Positions 37,546-48,500 of a stretch of 64,000 nucleotides of DNA are shown piece by piece; the stretch's first letter is position 1; every line of letters begins with the position of its first letter. The notes below the pieces were generated by a model. That model was given only the letters and a program-made list of their open reading frames with translations, ran no database searches and was not told the origin of the DNA. The translations under genes were made by a program, and so were the position numbers. Source of the DNA: Bacteroidota bacterium. GTDB lineage: Bacteria > Bacteroidota > Rhodothermia > Rhodothermales > UBA10348. Where the stretch lies: positions 37,273-101,272 of the forward strand of contig JAJCYP010000110.1 in assembly GCA_029262855.1 (NCBI GenBank), in the 5' to 3' direction.

Positions 37546-40038
37546 ATGGACGGATGCATCAGTAGGAAACTCGCCCTGGCAATGCGGGCCCGAGCTGGTT
37601 GGCGGTTCATGCTCGCCGGCCTGCTGCCCGTCGGAATGTCCCAGGCTCAAGCGGGCCAGGTGGACACGCTTGCGGTGGCCTTCGACGGCCACTTCGGTCA
37701 GGTCGAAGTAGGCGGCTCACTCGCCGGTGCCGAGTTTCACGACAGCCGGCCCCTTCCCTCCCGCATCAGCTTCTACTACCCGGTGGCCAACAGCCTGGAT
37801 CTGAGCACCGACTACTGGAAGCGGGGTGACTCCCGGCCACTGACGGTTTCGGTCGGTGTTGACGGAAAGACAGAATCGCTGGGCACGGAACCGTGGGATT
37901 ACCAATGGACCCCGTACAGCGCGGTCTTCCACAAGACAAGCGCGGACTATGGGGCGACGCTGGAGTACCGATTTGCAGACGAACTCCCCGTAGTCGTCAT
38001 GCGCCTCACGTTGCGGAATCTAACGGGCCGCCGGGCCGCGTTTCGTGTCGATTCCGACCTGGCGATGGTCCTCAGGACGTCGCACGCGTACACCGTGCGT
38101 GAGCCAACCCGCACCGAATACAAGGACGGCGGGAATACTTTCCAGGCCTCCTTTGATGAGGCAGATACGGACTCCGTGGCACTCTTCGTTTCCAACGTGG
38201 GGGCTCTGCCGGAACCGCAGTCGGACACCGGCACGGCCCGGTTTGGCTACGCCCGGAACCTGGCGCCTGGCGATTCGCTCGTGATAACCCAACTCATCGG
38301 GACAGGCCCGCAGGGGGAGGTCGACGCCATTCGTCGGAAGGCCATGGGACAATGGGAGGAACGGGTGACGGCATACGAGGACGGGATCCGGAGCTATGTC
38401 CGCGACTCGGGCCGATTCGAACTCCCCGATCCAGGGCTGCGCCAGACGGATCAGCTGGCGCGTGCCCTTCTCCGAGCCGACCGTCACTACCTCGACGGTC
38501 AGGTGGTACCCATGCCGAGCCCGGCGGAATACAACTTCTTCTTCACGCACGACCTCCTGCTCACAGACCTGGGTGCGGTCTTCTTCGACACCGACCGCGT
38601 TCGGGAGGATCTGTGGTACCTGCACTCTCTGGTCGCCGCGGATTCGGTCCTGCCCCACGCGCGCTACTGGCGTGACAGCACGTACGTGGTTGAACCGGCC
38701 AACTCGGACAACTGGAACCACCTGTGGGTCAACGTGCTTGCCGCCTCGTATCTCAAACACAGCGGTGACACGGCCACGGTCGGGGCGCTTTACCCTGCAC
38801 TGAAAAAGAGCATGTCACTCATGCTTGCCAACGAGCGCGACGGGCTCATGTACGCCGAGCGGCCCGACTGGTGGGATATCGGGCACGTGTACGGACCCCG
38901 AGCCTATCTGACCGCATTGACCATCAGGGCCATTGAGGCCTACGCGTTCGTCTCGATACGGTTGGGCCAGGACACTGACCTGCTCGGCCCCATGCTGCAG
39001 TCGTCGCGGCAGATGCGGCGGGCTTTGATCGACGAACTCTGGGACGAGGAGGCAGGGTATCTCCTGAATGGGCTGGATTCGACCTCGCTGGACAGACATT
39101 ATTACACGGGGTCGCTGCTCGCGGCGGCCTTCGACCTTCTCGACGGGTCAAGGCGGGATACCCTGCTGGAGACCGCCAGACGGGAGCTCCTGGATGAGCA
39201 GGTGGGCATGCGCAACGCCATGCCCGCGGATTACCACCTTCTGAAGGACGTCTACCATTTCCAGGAGGGAGAAGTCGGCGCGCCGTTTCTCTACATGAAC
39301 GGTGGGGTCTGGCCCCAGGGGAACGCCTGGTACGCCATGGGGCTGATTGCGGCGGGACGAGTGGACGAGGCTCGGATGGTACTGGAGCGATACCTGAGCG
39401 TGTCGGGCGTGATGGACAGTCCCCAGGGCCAGCCGGCATTCTACGAATACCGCAATGCCGATCCGGACTCCCCGACCTACGGTTCCGTGGACAAGCCCAC
39501 CTTTCTGTGGGCCGGCGGGTGGTACCTGCACGTCCTCTATCAGCTGGCGGGTGTCCGGGAAACACCGTGGAACCTCTCGTTCAGCCCAAACCTGCCGCAC
39601 GATTTCGGCGAAGTGGCCTACGACCTTGCGGTGGAAGACCGGCAGGCGCGGGTGTCATGGTCAGGGTCCGGGTCCAGCTTCCGACGCATCCTTCTGGACG
39701 GTGTGGAGAGCGCATCGGCCGTCCTCACGGGTCCGGTCGGGCGAATTGACCTGGAGCGTGGTCCGGCAACACGGCCGTACTTGGCCGCGGCCTCGTGTAT
39801 CGTGGAGTGGGTACGGCGAGAGGATGGCGGACACGGCCTGGCAATTGGCGTCAGGGGATCGGTCGGACAGCGTGTGGCCCTGGAGGTGGTTGGTCCGGGT
39901 CCGCTTACGACGGCTCACGTGAATGGCGCTGCGCTCCCTGCCTCATCGGTAGCGAAAGACCGCGCGGACGGAGTCACAGTGACGCGCGTGGTCTGGACGC
40001 TCGATAGCGAAACCGCTCTCGTCAGGATCTCTCGGTAG
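37546..40038 (+). CDS. Secreted glycoside hydrolase with (alpha/alpha)6-barrel (amylo-glucosidase/GH94-like fold)
   Basis: RYWRDSTYVVEPANSDNWNHLWVNVLAASYLKHSGD, GGVWPQGNAWYAMGLIAAG, AGGWYLHVLYQLAGVRE. Confidence 0.78.
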   Translation: MDGCISRKLALAMRARAGWRFMLAGLLPVGMSQAQAGQVDTLAVAFDGHFGQVEVGGSLAGAEFHDSRPLPSRISFYYPVANSLDLSTDYWKRGDSRPLTVSVGVDGKTESLGTEPWDYQWTPYSAVFHKTSADYGATLEYRFADELPVVVMRLTLRNLTGRRAAFRVDSDLAMVLRTSHAYTVREPTRTEYKDGGNTFQASFDEADTDSVALFVSNVGALPEPQSDTGTARFGYARNLAPGDSLVITQLIGTGPQGEVDAIRRKAMGQWEERVTAYEDGIRSYVRDSGRFELPDPGLRQTDQLARALLRADRHYLDGQVVPMPSPAEYNFFFTHDLLLTDLGAVFFDTDRVREDLWYLHSLVAADSVLPHARYWRDSTYVVEPANSDNWNHLWVNVLAASYLKHSGDTATVGALYPALKKSMSLMLANERDGLMYAERPDWWDIGHVYGPRAYLTALTIRAIEAYAFVSIRLGQDTDLLGPMLQSSRQMRRALIDELWDEEAGYLLNGLDSTSLDRHYYTGSLLAAAFDLLDGSRRDTLLETARRELLDEQVGMRNAMPADYHLLKDVYHFQEGEVGAPFLYMNGGVWPQGNAWYAMGLIAAGRVDEARMVLERYLSVSGVMDSPQGQPAFYEYRNADPDSPTYGSVDKPTFLWAGGWYLHVLYQLAGVRETPWNLSFSPNLPHDFGEVAYDLAVEDRQARVSWSGSGSSFRRILLDGVESASAVLTGPVGRIDLERGPATRPYLAAASCIVEWVRREDGGHGLAIGVRGSVGQRVALEVVGPGPLTTAHVNGAALPASSVAKDRADGVTVTRVVWTLDSETALVRISR

Positions 40039-40092
40039 GATTCCCAAACGGGTCGCCACGACATCGAAATTGCAGGGTGAGCCCGAATGGTC

Positions 40093-40123
40093 TTGACATG
40101 TTCTCCATACGTGATTACGTTGA
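40093..40123 (+). promoter_or_regulatory. Candidate promoter upstream of the lacI-type gene
   Basis: TTGACA at 40093 and TACGTTGA (close to Bacteroidota TAnnTTTG) at about 40116. Confidence 0.4.
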
Positions 40124-40137
40124 TCGAAACGTTTCGA
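40124..40137. promoter_or_regulatory. LacI-family operator-like palindrome
   Basis: Perfect 14-bp palindrome TCGAAACGTTTCGA, centred on CG as in LacI/GalR boxes. Confidence 0.7.
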
Positions 40138-40157
40138 GAAATTCTACGACATCTCGT

Positions 40158-41204
40158 GTGAGCACTGGTTCGACAACGAAGAGGCCGACGATCAAGGATG
40201 TCGCTGCTCAGGCAGGTGTATCCATATCGACCGTCTCATTGGTGATCAATGACAAGGGCTATGTCAGCGACCAAACCCGAGAACGGGTTCAGGAGGCTGC
40301 ACGGAAGCTGAACTTCGTTCCAAGGCCGGCAGCGCGGGCATTGCCATCCAAGACCACCGGCAACGTCGGATTCGTGGTTCGTGACGATCACTTTCGTCGA
40401 ACCGAGCCGTTCTATACCGGTGTATATCTAGGGACGGAGTTCGAGGCGAACAATCGCGAGTTGTACGTACTGTTGACCACGATCCCCACGGAGTATGTGC
40501 CGGGAAAACACACGCCACGGTTTCTTCGGGAGCAGAACGTGGACGGCATCCTGGTGGCGGGCAAGGTCGCCCCGGCATTCCTGGCCGAAGCATCGACCTC
40601 GGGTGTGCCTGTCGTGCTCATCGACTTCGAGCATGACACCCTCCCGGCGGCGGTCATCGACAATCGCGGCGGAGCTCATGCAGCCACACGCCACCTGATC
40701 GACCGTGGCCACCGGCACATCGCCCTGGTCGGCGGGGACATGGACCATCCGAGCCTGCATGCCAGGCGTGAGGGATTCCAGTTGGCCTGCTTCGAGGCGG
40801 GACTTTCCCCGGATCAGGTCCAGTTCATTGTTGCCAGCGAGGGCGAGTCGGACTATGCCACCGGCACGGTACTGGCCAAACGTCTGTTTGCCAATGGGGC
40901 CGTCCCTACAGCCGCCTTCTGTATCAACGATGCGACCGCTCTGGCCGTGATCGATCAGGCCGCCGGGTTGGGACTGAAGGTGCCGGACGATATCGCCGTA
41001 GTCGGGTTCGACGATGTGCCCCAGGCCAAACATAACCAGCCCGCGCTGACCACAGTGCGGGTTCAAACCGATCACCTCGGCGAGCTCGCGATGCGGTACC
41101 TGGTCGATCTGATCGAGGAATCCCGGTCCCGGAAAGTCAGGCCGGGGCGCGACCCGCATCGCATTACACTACCCACGGAACTCGTGATACGAGACACAAC
41201 CTGA
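40158..41204 (+). CDS. LacI-family transcriptional regulator
   Basis: [57 protein letters not shown] start at 40158 preferred over ORF start 40077 because the operator would otherwise be coding. Confidence 0.9.
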   Translation: MSTGSTTKRPTIKDVAAQAGVSISTVSLVINDKGYVSDQTRERVQEAARKLNFVPRPAARALPSKTTGNVGFVVRDDHFRRTEPFYTGVYLGTEFEANNRELYVLLTTIPTEYVPGKHTPRFLREQNVDGILVAGKVAPAFLAEASTSGVPVVLIDFEHDTLPAAVIDNRGGAHAATRHLIDRGHRHIALVGGDMDHPSLHARREGFQLACFEAGLSPDQVQFIVASEGESDYATGTVLAKRLFANGAVPTAAFCINDATALAVIDQAAGLGLKVPDDIAVVGFDDVPQAKHNQPALTTVRVQTDHLGELAMRYLVDLIEESRSRKVRPGRDPHRITLPTELVIRDTT

Positions 41205-41289
41205 GCCATCGGCACCCTCTGACCCGGGCGCAACGGACACATCAACACGCCAGACCGCGATCATGCGCGGCAATACACAAAGGTGACCA

Positions 41290-42855
41290 ATGACAACACT
41301 CTTACAAAAGCCGACACTCCTACAAAAGGCAGGGTGCCTCACGGGCGCGCTATTCGGTTTATTCTTGATTCTGATGCCTTCCCAGGTGCTCGCACAGAGC
41401 GCTGTGGATCGGCTGGTGTCGGCCAATTCGGCCGCTAACCTGTTATCCAACGGCGGCTTCGAGACGATGAAGCCAGCCTACTGGGCTCCGTCTGGCTCCA
41501 GTGCCGAGTGGACCACCGAGCAGACCCGGACCCCGGGTTCGAGCCTGAAGCTCTCCGGAGCCTCAAGCGCCTGGGTGATGGACGAAGCGGTCCGTGCCTG
41601 GGTCGGCGGCATTCCCGCCGGCGGCACACCAGAGATCATCATTGGCGGTTGGGTCTACACCGACGGCGTGAACACGGGGCCGACCGACGACGCGGGCAAG
41701 TTCCAGCTTGTCTTCGAGTTTCTTGATGTACCCGGCGGCACGAATGTTCTGGGTGCCCCCGTGGTACTGGATCTGCCCCAGGCCTCGGCCTCTACCCTGG
41801 ACTGGGTCGAACTGTCAAGCGAAACACTTGGCGCGATCACGCTACCCTCTGAGAAGGCGGCTACCAGTGTGAAGGTGACCTTCCGCCAGGGGGCCAACGC
41901 GACGGGTACGGCCTACCTCGAAGATCTCTTCATCCGCAATGCACCCGGTGCCGATGGGTGGGCCGGCGACTGGTTCAATGCGAACATGGATGCCGGCGAC
42001 ACGTGGTACTACTGGATGGACGGCATGGCCGCGGGCAAGCCTGATTGGGAGACCAGCCGGACCCACTTCATGCACGTTACCGATGCCGAGGCGCACTCGG
42101 GCACGCAGAGCCTGCTGATCGAGTCGAACGGGACGAATCAGCTGGAGACGGTAGCGGTAACGGACCGCGTAGCCGTGACGGCCGGAGAGCCGGTGCTGTT
42201 CAGCTTCTGGGTGAAGCGCGAGGGCAACACGAATCCGACGGAGATCGGGACGGGTCAGAACAACCTTGGGTTGACCGTCCTGTGGTACGACAACCTGGAT
42301 GGCGGCGCGGCCGGCTGGGGTGAGGTCGGTGGCACGGATGTGGTGATGGAGCAGGGGACGAACGAGCACCTGATTCCGCGCCTGATTCAGGAGGCGGCTG
42401 ACGGTTGGAAGCAGTATGCCTACGTGGCCTATCCCGCCGAGAACGCGGTGGGCGTCGAGGCACGCCTGCGCTACTGGCACGCCTTCGACGGCAAAACGTA
42501 CTGGGATGACGTGGCCATCGTGCCGCTGAGCGGTACGACACTCATCGGGACGGGCATCGAAGACACCTTCCTCGGTGGGGAACTGCCCGAAAACTTCGCG
42601 CTGTTCCAGAACTACCCCAACCCGTTCAATCCCACGACGTCGATCACGTTCGATCTCACGTCTGAGTCTCAGGTAAGCCTGGCCGTGTACAATGTGCTTG
42701 GTCAGCGGGTCGCATCCCTCCTGACCGGGACACGTTTGTCGGCCGGTAGTCACGGTGTGACGTTCGACGCCTCGGCGCTCCAGAGCGGCGTGTATCTATA
42801 CGTCATCGAAGTGAATGGCGCGCCGACTGCACGTTCGATGGTCCTGATGAAATAG
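41290..42855 (+). CDS. Secreted protein with carbohydrate-binding-like modules and T9SS type A sorting domain
   Basis: Signal peptide; 'NLLSNGGFETMKPAYW' CBM-like; C-terminal LFQNYPNPFNPTTSITFDLTSESQVSLAVYNVLGQRV. Confidence 0.85.
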   Translation: MTTLLQKPTLLQKAGCLTGALFGLFLILMPSQVLAQSAVDRLVSANSAANLLSNGGFETMKPAYWAPSGSSAEWTTEQTRTPGSSLKLSGASSAWVMDEAVRAWVGGIPAGGTPEIIIGGWVYTDGVNTGPTDDAGKFQLVFEFLDVPGGTNVLGAPVVLDLPQASASTLDWVELSSETLGAITLPSEKAATSVKVTFRQGANATGTAYLEDLFIRNAPGADGWAGDWFNANMDAGDTWYYWMDGMAAGKPDWETSRTHFMHVTDAEAHSGTQSLLIESNGTNQLETVAVTDRVAVTAGEPVLFSFWVKREGNTNPTEIGTGQNNLGLTVLWYDNLDGGAAGWGEVGGTDVVMEQGTNEHLIPRLIQEAADGWKQYAYVAYPAENAVGVEARLRYWHAFDGKTYWDDVAIVPLSGTTLIGTGIEDTFLGGELPENFALFQNYPNPFNPTTSITFDLTSESQVSLAVYNVLGQRVASLLTGTRLSAGSHGVTFDASALQSGVYLYVIEVNGAPTARSMVLMK

Positions 42856-42867
42856 TCTCTGCGCGAC

Positions 42868-42892
42868 CGCCCCGGGGGGCTCCCCCGGGGCG
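42868..42892 (+). terminator. Very stable GC hairpin without U-tract (attenuator or mRNA-processing element)
   Basis: 11-bp perfect stem CGCCCCGGGGG / CCCCCGGGGCG with 3-nt loop between two co-directional genes. Confidence 0.6.
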
Positions 42893-42923
42893 CCATCGTG
42901 CGGTCGTAAAACGGGACCGAGGC

Positions 42924-45596
42924 GTGACACAAACGTTATCGTGGGCGGCCGTCCGGGTGGCGGCAGGATTCCTCTTGGCTGCATCCGTTGTCCTCCCGAG
43001 TTCCGGGCAGACCACGGGTAAGATCGCTGGAACCGTCACGGACGCGGGCACGGGACAGACCCTCCCGGGTGTGAACGTGCTGATCGCGGGGACCACGCAG
43101 GGTACCTCGACCGATACAGACGGCTACTATTACATTCTCAATCTGAAGCCGGGTACGTACAGCATCCAGGCTTCCTTCATCGGGTTTTCCCTGGTGACCG
43201 TCCAGGAGGTCCGTGTCCAGGTCGACAAGACCACTGTACTGGATATCGCACTCAGCGAGCAGATCATCGAAGGCGAGGAAATTGTAGTCGTGGCAACCCG
43301 CGCGGCCGTGGAGCGAGACCTGACTTCGTCGATTACCTCGGTGTCTTCGGACCAGCTTGAGAGCCTTCCCGTCCAGAGCTTTTCGGATGTCGTAAACCAG
43401 CAGGCAGGCGTGGTTGACGGGCACTTCCGCGGCGGGAGAGTCGGCGAGGTTTCCTATATGGTCGACGGCATTCCGATCAATGACGTCTACGACCAGACCT
43501 TCGCGTTTGAAGTCGAGCTGAACGCGATTCAGGAGGTACAGATCATCAGCGGCACGTTCAATGCCGAGTTTGGTCAGGCCCAATCCGGCGTGGTGAACAT
43601 CGTCACGAAAGACGGATCGCAGGAGTACAAGGGCTCGGTGGGGGCTTATGTGGGTGACTACATAACCGGTCGTTCCGATCGGTTCCAGCGGCTCGACCAG
43701 CTCTCGCCGACGGACAGTTACGAAATGCAGGGGTCGCTCGGAGGACCGGTTCCGGGACTTCGAGGCCGGACCACGTTTTTTGCGTCGGGCCGCCTCCTGA
43801 GCAACGAGGGCTTCCTCTACGGACAACGAGTGGTTCAGCCGGTCAGCCCGGTTTCCGGGCAGGGCCAGACGGTCGATGTCGATGGTCGCCAGGTCTTCGT
43901 TCCCGCACTCGGAGACAGTTCGTACGCACCCATGAATTGGGGTGACCAGGCAACGGGTCAACTGAAGATCACCACGCGGCTGTTCGGCAACGATCGACTG
44001 ACAGCCAATGTGCTCGTTCAGCGGGACAAGGGGCAGGGATATGACCACCTGTTCCGATACAACCCGGATGGGCGCCCGACCACCTACGGCGACTCCTGGT
44101 CGACCACCATGACCTACACCCATGTCTTTGGCACGTCGAGTTTCATGGACGTGAAGGGCGCGTTCTTCAGGAATAGCGTGGCGTCGTACCTCTATGAGGA
44201 TCCGCTGGATACGCGGTACCCATTGGACAACGCATTGCGCCAGCTCGCGGGCAACTTCAGCTTCTACCGCGGTGGCGCCAACATGAGCCACTTCGAGCGG
44301 GAAACCGAGACCTGGGTGGGACGGGTGGATTTCACGAGCCAGATCTCTCGCCAACACCTGGTCAAGACCGGCATCGAATACAAGGCGCACCAGTTGTTTC
44401 TGGACGATTTCGAGGTCAAGAACAACGCATCGACGGGCTTCGCTCCGGCAGTGCCCCTGGCCGGGACACCGGACCATGTTCTCTACACGAAGCACCCGGT
44501 CGAGGCGAGCGCATTCCTTCAGGACAAAATGGAGTTCGACTTCATGGTCGTCAACGCGGGAATCCGGCTGGACTACTTCGACCCGAAAAGTGAGGTGCTG
44601 GAGGACTACGGGCGGCCGAAGACCTCCTCGAGAATTCCCACGCAGGTCAAGTGGCAGCTTTCCCCTCGAATCGGCCTGGCGTATCCGCTCTCGGAGCGCG
44701 GCGTGGTCCACGTGGCGTACGGCCACTTCTTCCAGATGCCACCTTTCGAGTTCCTGTTTACCAATCCGGACTACATCTACGACCCGGAGGAGGGCCTGAA
44801 CCGGGCGTTCGGGATGCCGGATCTGAAGCCTCAACGCACGGTGGCCTACGAGATCGGTCTCCAGCAGGAGGTATCCGGACTGGTACTGGAGGCGACATCC
44901 TACTTCAAGGACATCCGCAATCTGCTGGGATCCCGCATCGAGGTCATCAAGCCCGGTTTTGACGAGGCCTTTCAGCTGGAGAAGTACGGCCGCTTCATCA
45001 ACCGGGACTACGGACAGGTGAAGGGGTTCATTCTTACAGCAGAGCGTCTCATGGCCGACGGGTTCGGGTTGAAGGTGGACTACACCTTCCAGGTGGCCCA
45101 GGGCAACGCGAGTGACCCCCGCTCCGTGCTCCTGGACGAGGCAGCGGGAATCGAGTCCGAGAAGCAACTCGTGCCGCTCGATTGGGACCGCCGCCATCAG
45201 CTAAATATCACCCTCACGATCGGCGACCCGGGAAACTGGCTCGCCACCTTCACCGGTCAGGCGGGATCGGGGCTGCCTTACACACCTTCGCTTGCCGATG
45301 AGCGCATCGGGCTGGAGAATTCCGGGCGCCGGCGCGGCACGTCGAACCTGGACCTGTATGCGATGAAGAACCTCTCGCTATCCGGGTTCGACGTTTCCGT
45401 TTTCACGCGCATCTTCAACGTTCTCGACACGCAGAACGAGCAGCAGATCTATTCCGACACGGGTCGGGCATTCCCCAACTTGCGCTTCCTCTCCGGCGAA
45501 GCGCAGGGCCTGAATACCAAGGACGAGTTCCTCCGGCGGCCTGATTTCTACTCGGCCCCCCGCCAGATCACAGTTGGCATCACAACCCGCTTCTAA
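42924..45596 (+). CDS. TonB-dependent receptor with carboxypeptidase-like regulatory domain
   Basis: GKIAGTVTDAGTGQTLPGVNVLIAGTTQGTSTDTDGYYYILNLKPGTYSI; plug GGRVGEVSYMVDGIPINDVYD; C-terminal aromatic F. Confidence 0.93.
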   Translation: MTQTLSWAAVRVAAGFLLAASVVLPSSGQTTGKIAGTVTDAGTGQTLPGVNVLIAGTTQGTSTDTDGYYYILNLKPGTYSIQASFIGFSLVTVQEVRVQVDKTTVLDIALSEQIIEGEEIVVVATRAAVERDLTSSITSVSSDQLESLPVQSFSDVVNQQAGVVDGHFRGGRVGEVSYMVDGIPINDVYDQTFAFEVELNAIQEVQIISGTFNAEFGQAQSGVVNIVTKDGSQEYKGSVGAYVGDYITGRSDRFQRLDQLSPTDSYEMQGSLGGPVPGLRGRTTFFASGRLLSNEGFLYGQRVVQPVSPVSGQGQTVDVDGRQVFVPALGDSSYAPMNWGDQATGQLKITTRLFGNDRLTANVLVQRDKGQGYDHLFRYNPDGRPTTYGDSWSTTMTYTHVFGTSSFMDVKGAFFRNSVASYLYEDPLDTRYPLDNALRQLAGNFSFYRGGANMSHFERETETWVGRVDFTSQISRQHLVKTGIEYKAHQLFLDDFEVKNNASTGFAPAVPLAGTPDHVLYTKHPVEASAFLQDKMEFDFMVVNAGIRLDYFDPKSEVLEDYGRPKTSSRIPTQVKWQLSPRIGLAYPLSERGVVHVAYGHFFQMPPFEFLFTNPDYIYDPEEGLNRAFGMPDLKPQRTVAYEIGLQQEVSGLVLEATSYFKDIRNLLGSRIEVIKPGFDEAFQLEKYGRFINRDYGQVKGFILTAERLMADGFGLKVDYTFQVAQGNASDPRSVLLDEAAGIESEKQLVPLDWDRRHQLNITLTIGDPGNWLATFTGQAGSGLPYTPSLADERIGLENSGRRRGTSNLDLYAMKNLSLSGFDVSVFTRIFNVLDTQNEQQIYSDTGRAFPNLRFLSGEAQGLNTKDEFLRRPDFYSAPRQITVGITTRF

Positions 45597-45599
45597 GCC

Positions 45600-48500
45600 A
45601 TGGAAATCAAACGCATTCTCGGGGCGGGATGTATGCTGCTCCTCGCAATCGGGCCAGTCGGCCGGGCGTCGGCACAGCGTGTCCCCGATCCCAATCAGGG
45701 CAACACCAGGCTGACCCAGTGGGGCGTCCTGGACGGCAACAGGGTGCGGACGCTGTTCGCGAATCACGGCGAGATTGCCCGATGGCCGGATCAACCGTCC
45801 GGCGAGTGGCCCAAGGGGTCCGGCCATTCGTATGTGGACGGCGTGGCCTTGATCGTGTCAGCGAGGACGCGAGACGGCGCGGGCAACATCATCAGGCCGC
45901 AGAGCACCAACTACCGCGAGTTTACCGATCGCGATCCGCAGTCGAAGGAGTCCTGGGGATGGGCGCCGGTTCCCGGATACTCGAATCCCAAACAGGAGTC
46001 GCCCGCGAGGAGCGACGATCCGCGAACCTGGCCCAGCGAATGGCCCGATCGTCCAGTGGACTGGGCCGGTCAGTGGAACGGTTTCTTCGGGAAAGGTATC
46101 GAGAATGCGGATGTCGAGACCTATTTCGTCTTCGATGATGCGCCGGACCGGGAGTGGACCCAGGAGCCACATCGGTTCTTTCCGTGCCCGGGCGATGAGT
46201 CCCGCGGAGGACTCGGGCTGGAGGTCTCGGCACGCGGTTTCCAGTGGAATCACCCGCTGGCGCAGGACGTGATTTTTTGGCTGTATGAGATTACGAATGA
46301 ATGCGAGGTGGACTACGAAGATGTCTTCTTCTCGCAGTACATCGACTGGGGGGTCGGTGGCACGGATGATTCCGGCGACGACGAGGGCGCCTACAACACC
46401 AAATTGGACCTGGCCTTTTCCTGGGATTTCGATGGTCGAGGTACGCCAGGCATGTGGGGTCCCGTCGGAACGGCCGGGTATGCATTCCTGGAGTCACCGG
46501 GCAACTTCACGGACGGCGTGGACAACGACGAGGACGGCATCACCGACGAGCGGCGGGACAGCGGTCCCGGGCAGCTGCTTATTGGGAAGGAATCCATCGA
46601 TGCCTATGTCTCGGCGAACTACGATCAGGCCGCATTCGAGGCCTTCTACTTGGGGCTCGCATCGCGCCCCGCGTATGCGGAAGGCCGGTGGTGGACGGGT
46701 GATGAGGAGATGGACTGGCTCGGATTCCAGGACCTGAACGAAACCGGCCAGTGGGACGCAGGCGAGGATCTGCGCGACGACGTCGGGGCGGATGGACTGG
46801 GACCCGAGGCGGTCAACTATCCGGGTCGCGATGTCGGAGAAGGGGACGGTCGCCCGACGGCCGGCGAGCCGAACTTCGATGCCCTCGACAAGGACGAGTC
46901 CGATCAGATCGGGCTGACCGGCTTCGCCGTATTCAACGTGCACGACTACGAACTCCTGGACGATGACGAGAACTACGGCATCTTCTCACGGGCGCTTCCG
47001 CCCCTGGACGACGTGATTCTGGAGGGTGGCCGAAACCTGGGGATGTTCTTCTCTTCGGGCCCGTTTCCGCTGAAGGCGCACCAGACCGAACGATTCTCAA
47101 TGGCCCTGATGTTCGCCGAAAAGGACTTCAGCGATCCCACGGCCATGGACAATTCCTCGCTCGCGAGAAAAAAAGAGACGGTTCAGCAGATCTACAACGC
47201 GGACTACCGCTTCGCCAAGCCCCCGAACAAGGCCCTCGTGACGGTCATTCCGGGAGACGAGCAGGTCACGCTGGTCTGGGACGACGGGGCTGAGAAGTCT
47301 TTCGATCCGTTCCTTCGCGAGTTCGATTTCGAGGGATACCTGGTCTTCCGATCCACGGAGCCGAATTTCGAGGAGAACCTCCAGATCACGGATTCCTTCG
47401 GGAACCGGATCTACCAGAAGCCCATAGCCCAGTTTGATCTGGTCAATGGATTGCGGGGGCCGCATCCGGTCGCGGTAAACGGTGTCCAGTTCAACATGGG
47501 TGCGGACACGGGCCTGAAGCACAGCTTTGTGGATACCGATGTTCAAAACGGCCAGACGTACTACTACGCGATCGTGGCGTATGACCGTGGTCTGATCGCG
47601 CGGAACGCGGACGGAACGGTACAGGCCGGTGAGGATGGAGTGGTGCGCGGCCTTTCACCGAGCCTGACGACGGCGGTCATCAAGAACGATGTGGCAGGCA
47701 ACATTGCCACCGATGTCAACACGGCCGTGGCTACCCCTCGGGCACCCGCGGCCGGGTACGTCGCACCGGTCCTAGACACCCAGGTCACGCGGGCGATTGG
47801 GACGGGATCGGTGGGAATCGAGATCACCTCACCAGCGGTCATTCAGCAACCGGCCGATTACGAACTGATTTTCACCAATGCGTCGCCGTGGCAGACGGAC
47901 CCTGACGTGGGCTACCTCCTGACCAACAGGACCACGGGATCGACGGTCGAAGCGGGTACCATCACCAACGGGCGACGCGAGATTCCCCCGTTGGAGGGTT
48001 TCGTCATCGACATCCGGAACGACACCAAGGTGGCGCTCATCGACTCTACCATCCAGTGGACAGGTGAGGGTGGCACGTTCACGCCCACGGTGCGTCCCGC
48101 CTCGGCCAACCCGGCCGTCGCCAGCCGATTCATTGCGCTGCCTGCTGACTTCGAAATGGTGTTCACCGAAGCGGTGGCTGATACGTCTCTCCGCCTGGCA
48201 TTCGGGATGCTGGAGATTCCGACACGTTTTTACATCTCAAACCTCACGAGCGGCGAACGCCAGCCCTTTGTCATCCTCGAGGACGATCCCGCCACGCGGA
48301 ATGGGGCCTACGATCACGGTGAACTCATCGCGATCGTCTCCGGCGCAACCCCGGGGACCGAACCCGAACTCGCTGGCGGCAAGTGGACCTCAAACTGGTC
48401 CATAAGGCTGGTCCCGCCCGATCCCCAGTTGGAACCGGACGTGCCGGTTACTCCGCCAGGCGTCGGCGCCAGGCTGGGCTTTCGGACCACCAAACCGTTC

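Noticed and set aside
42936-45197. 753-aa minus-strand ORF opposite the TonB receptor
   Set aside because: Low-complexity charged translation with no recognisable domain; an antisense shadow of a high-GC gene whose sense frame is clearly TonB-dependent receptor.
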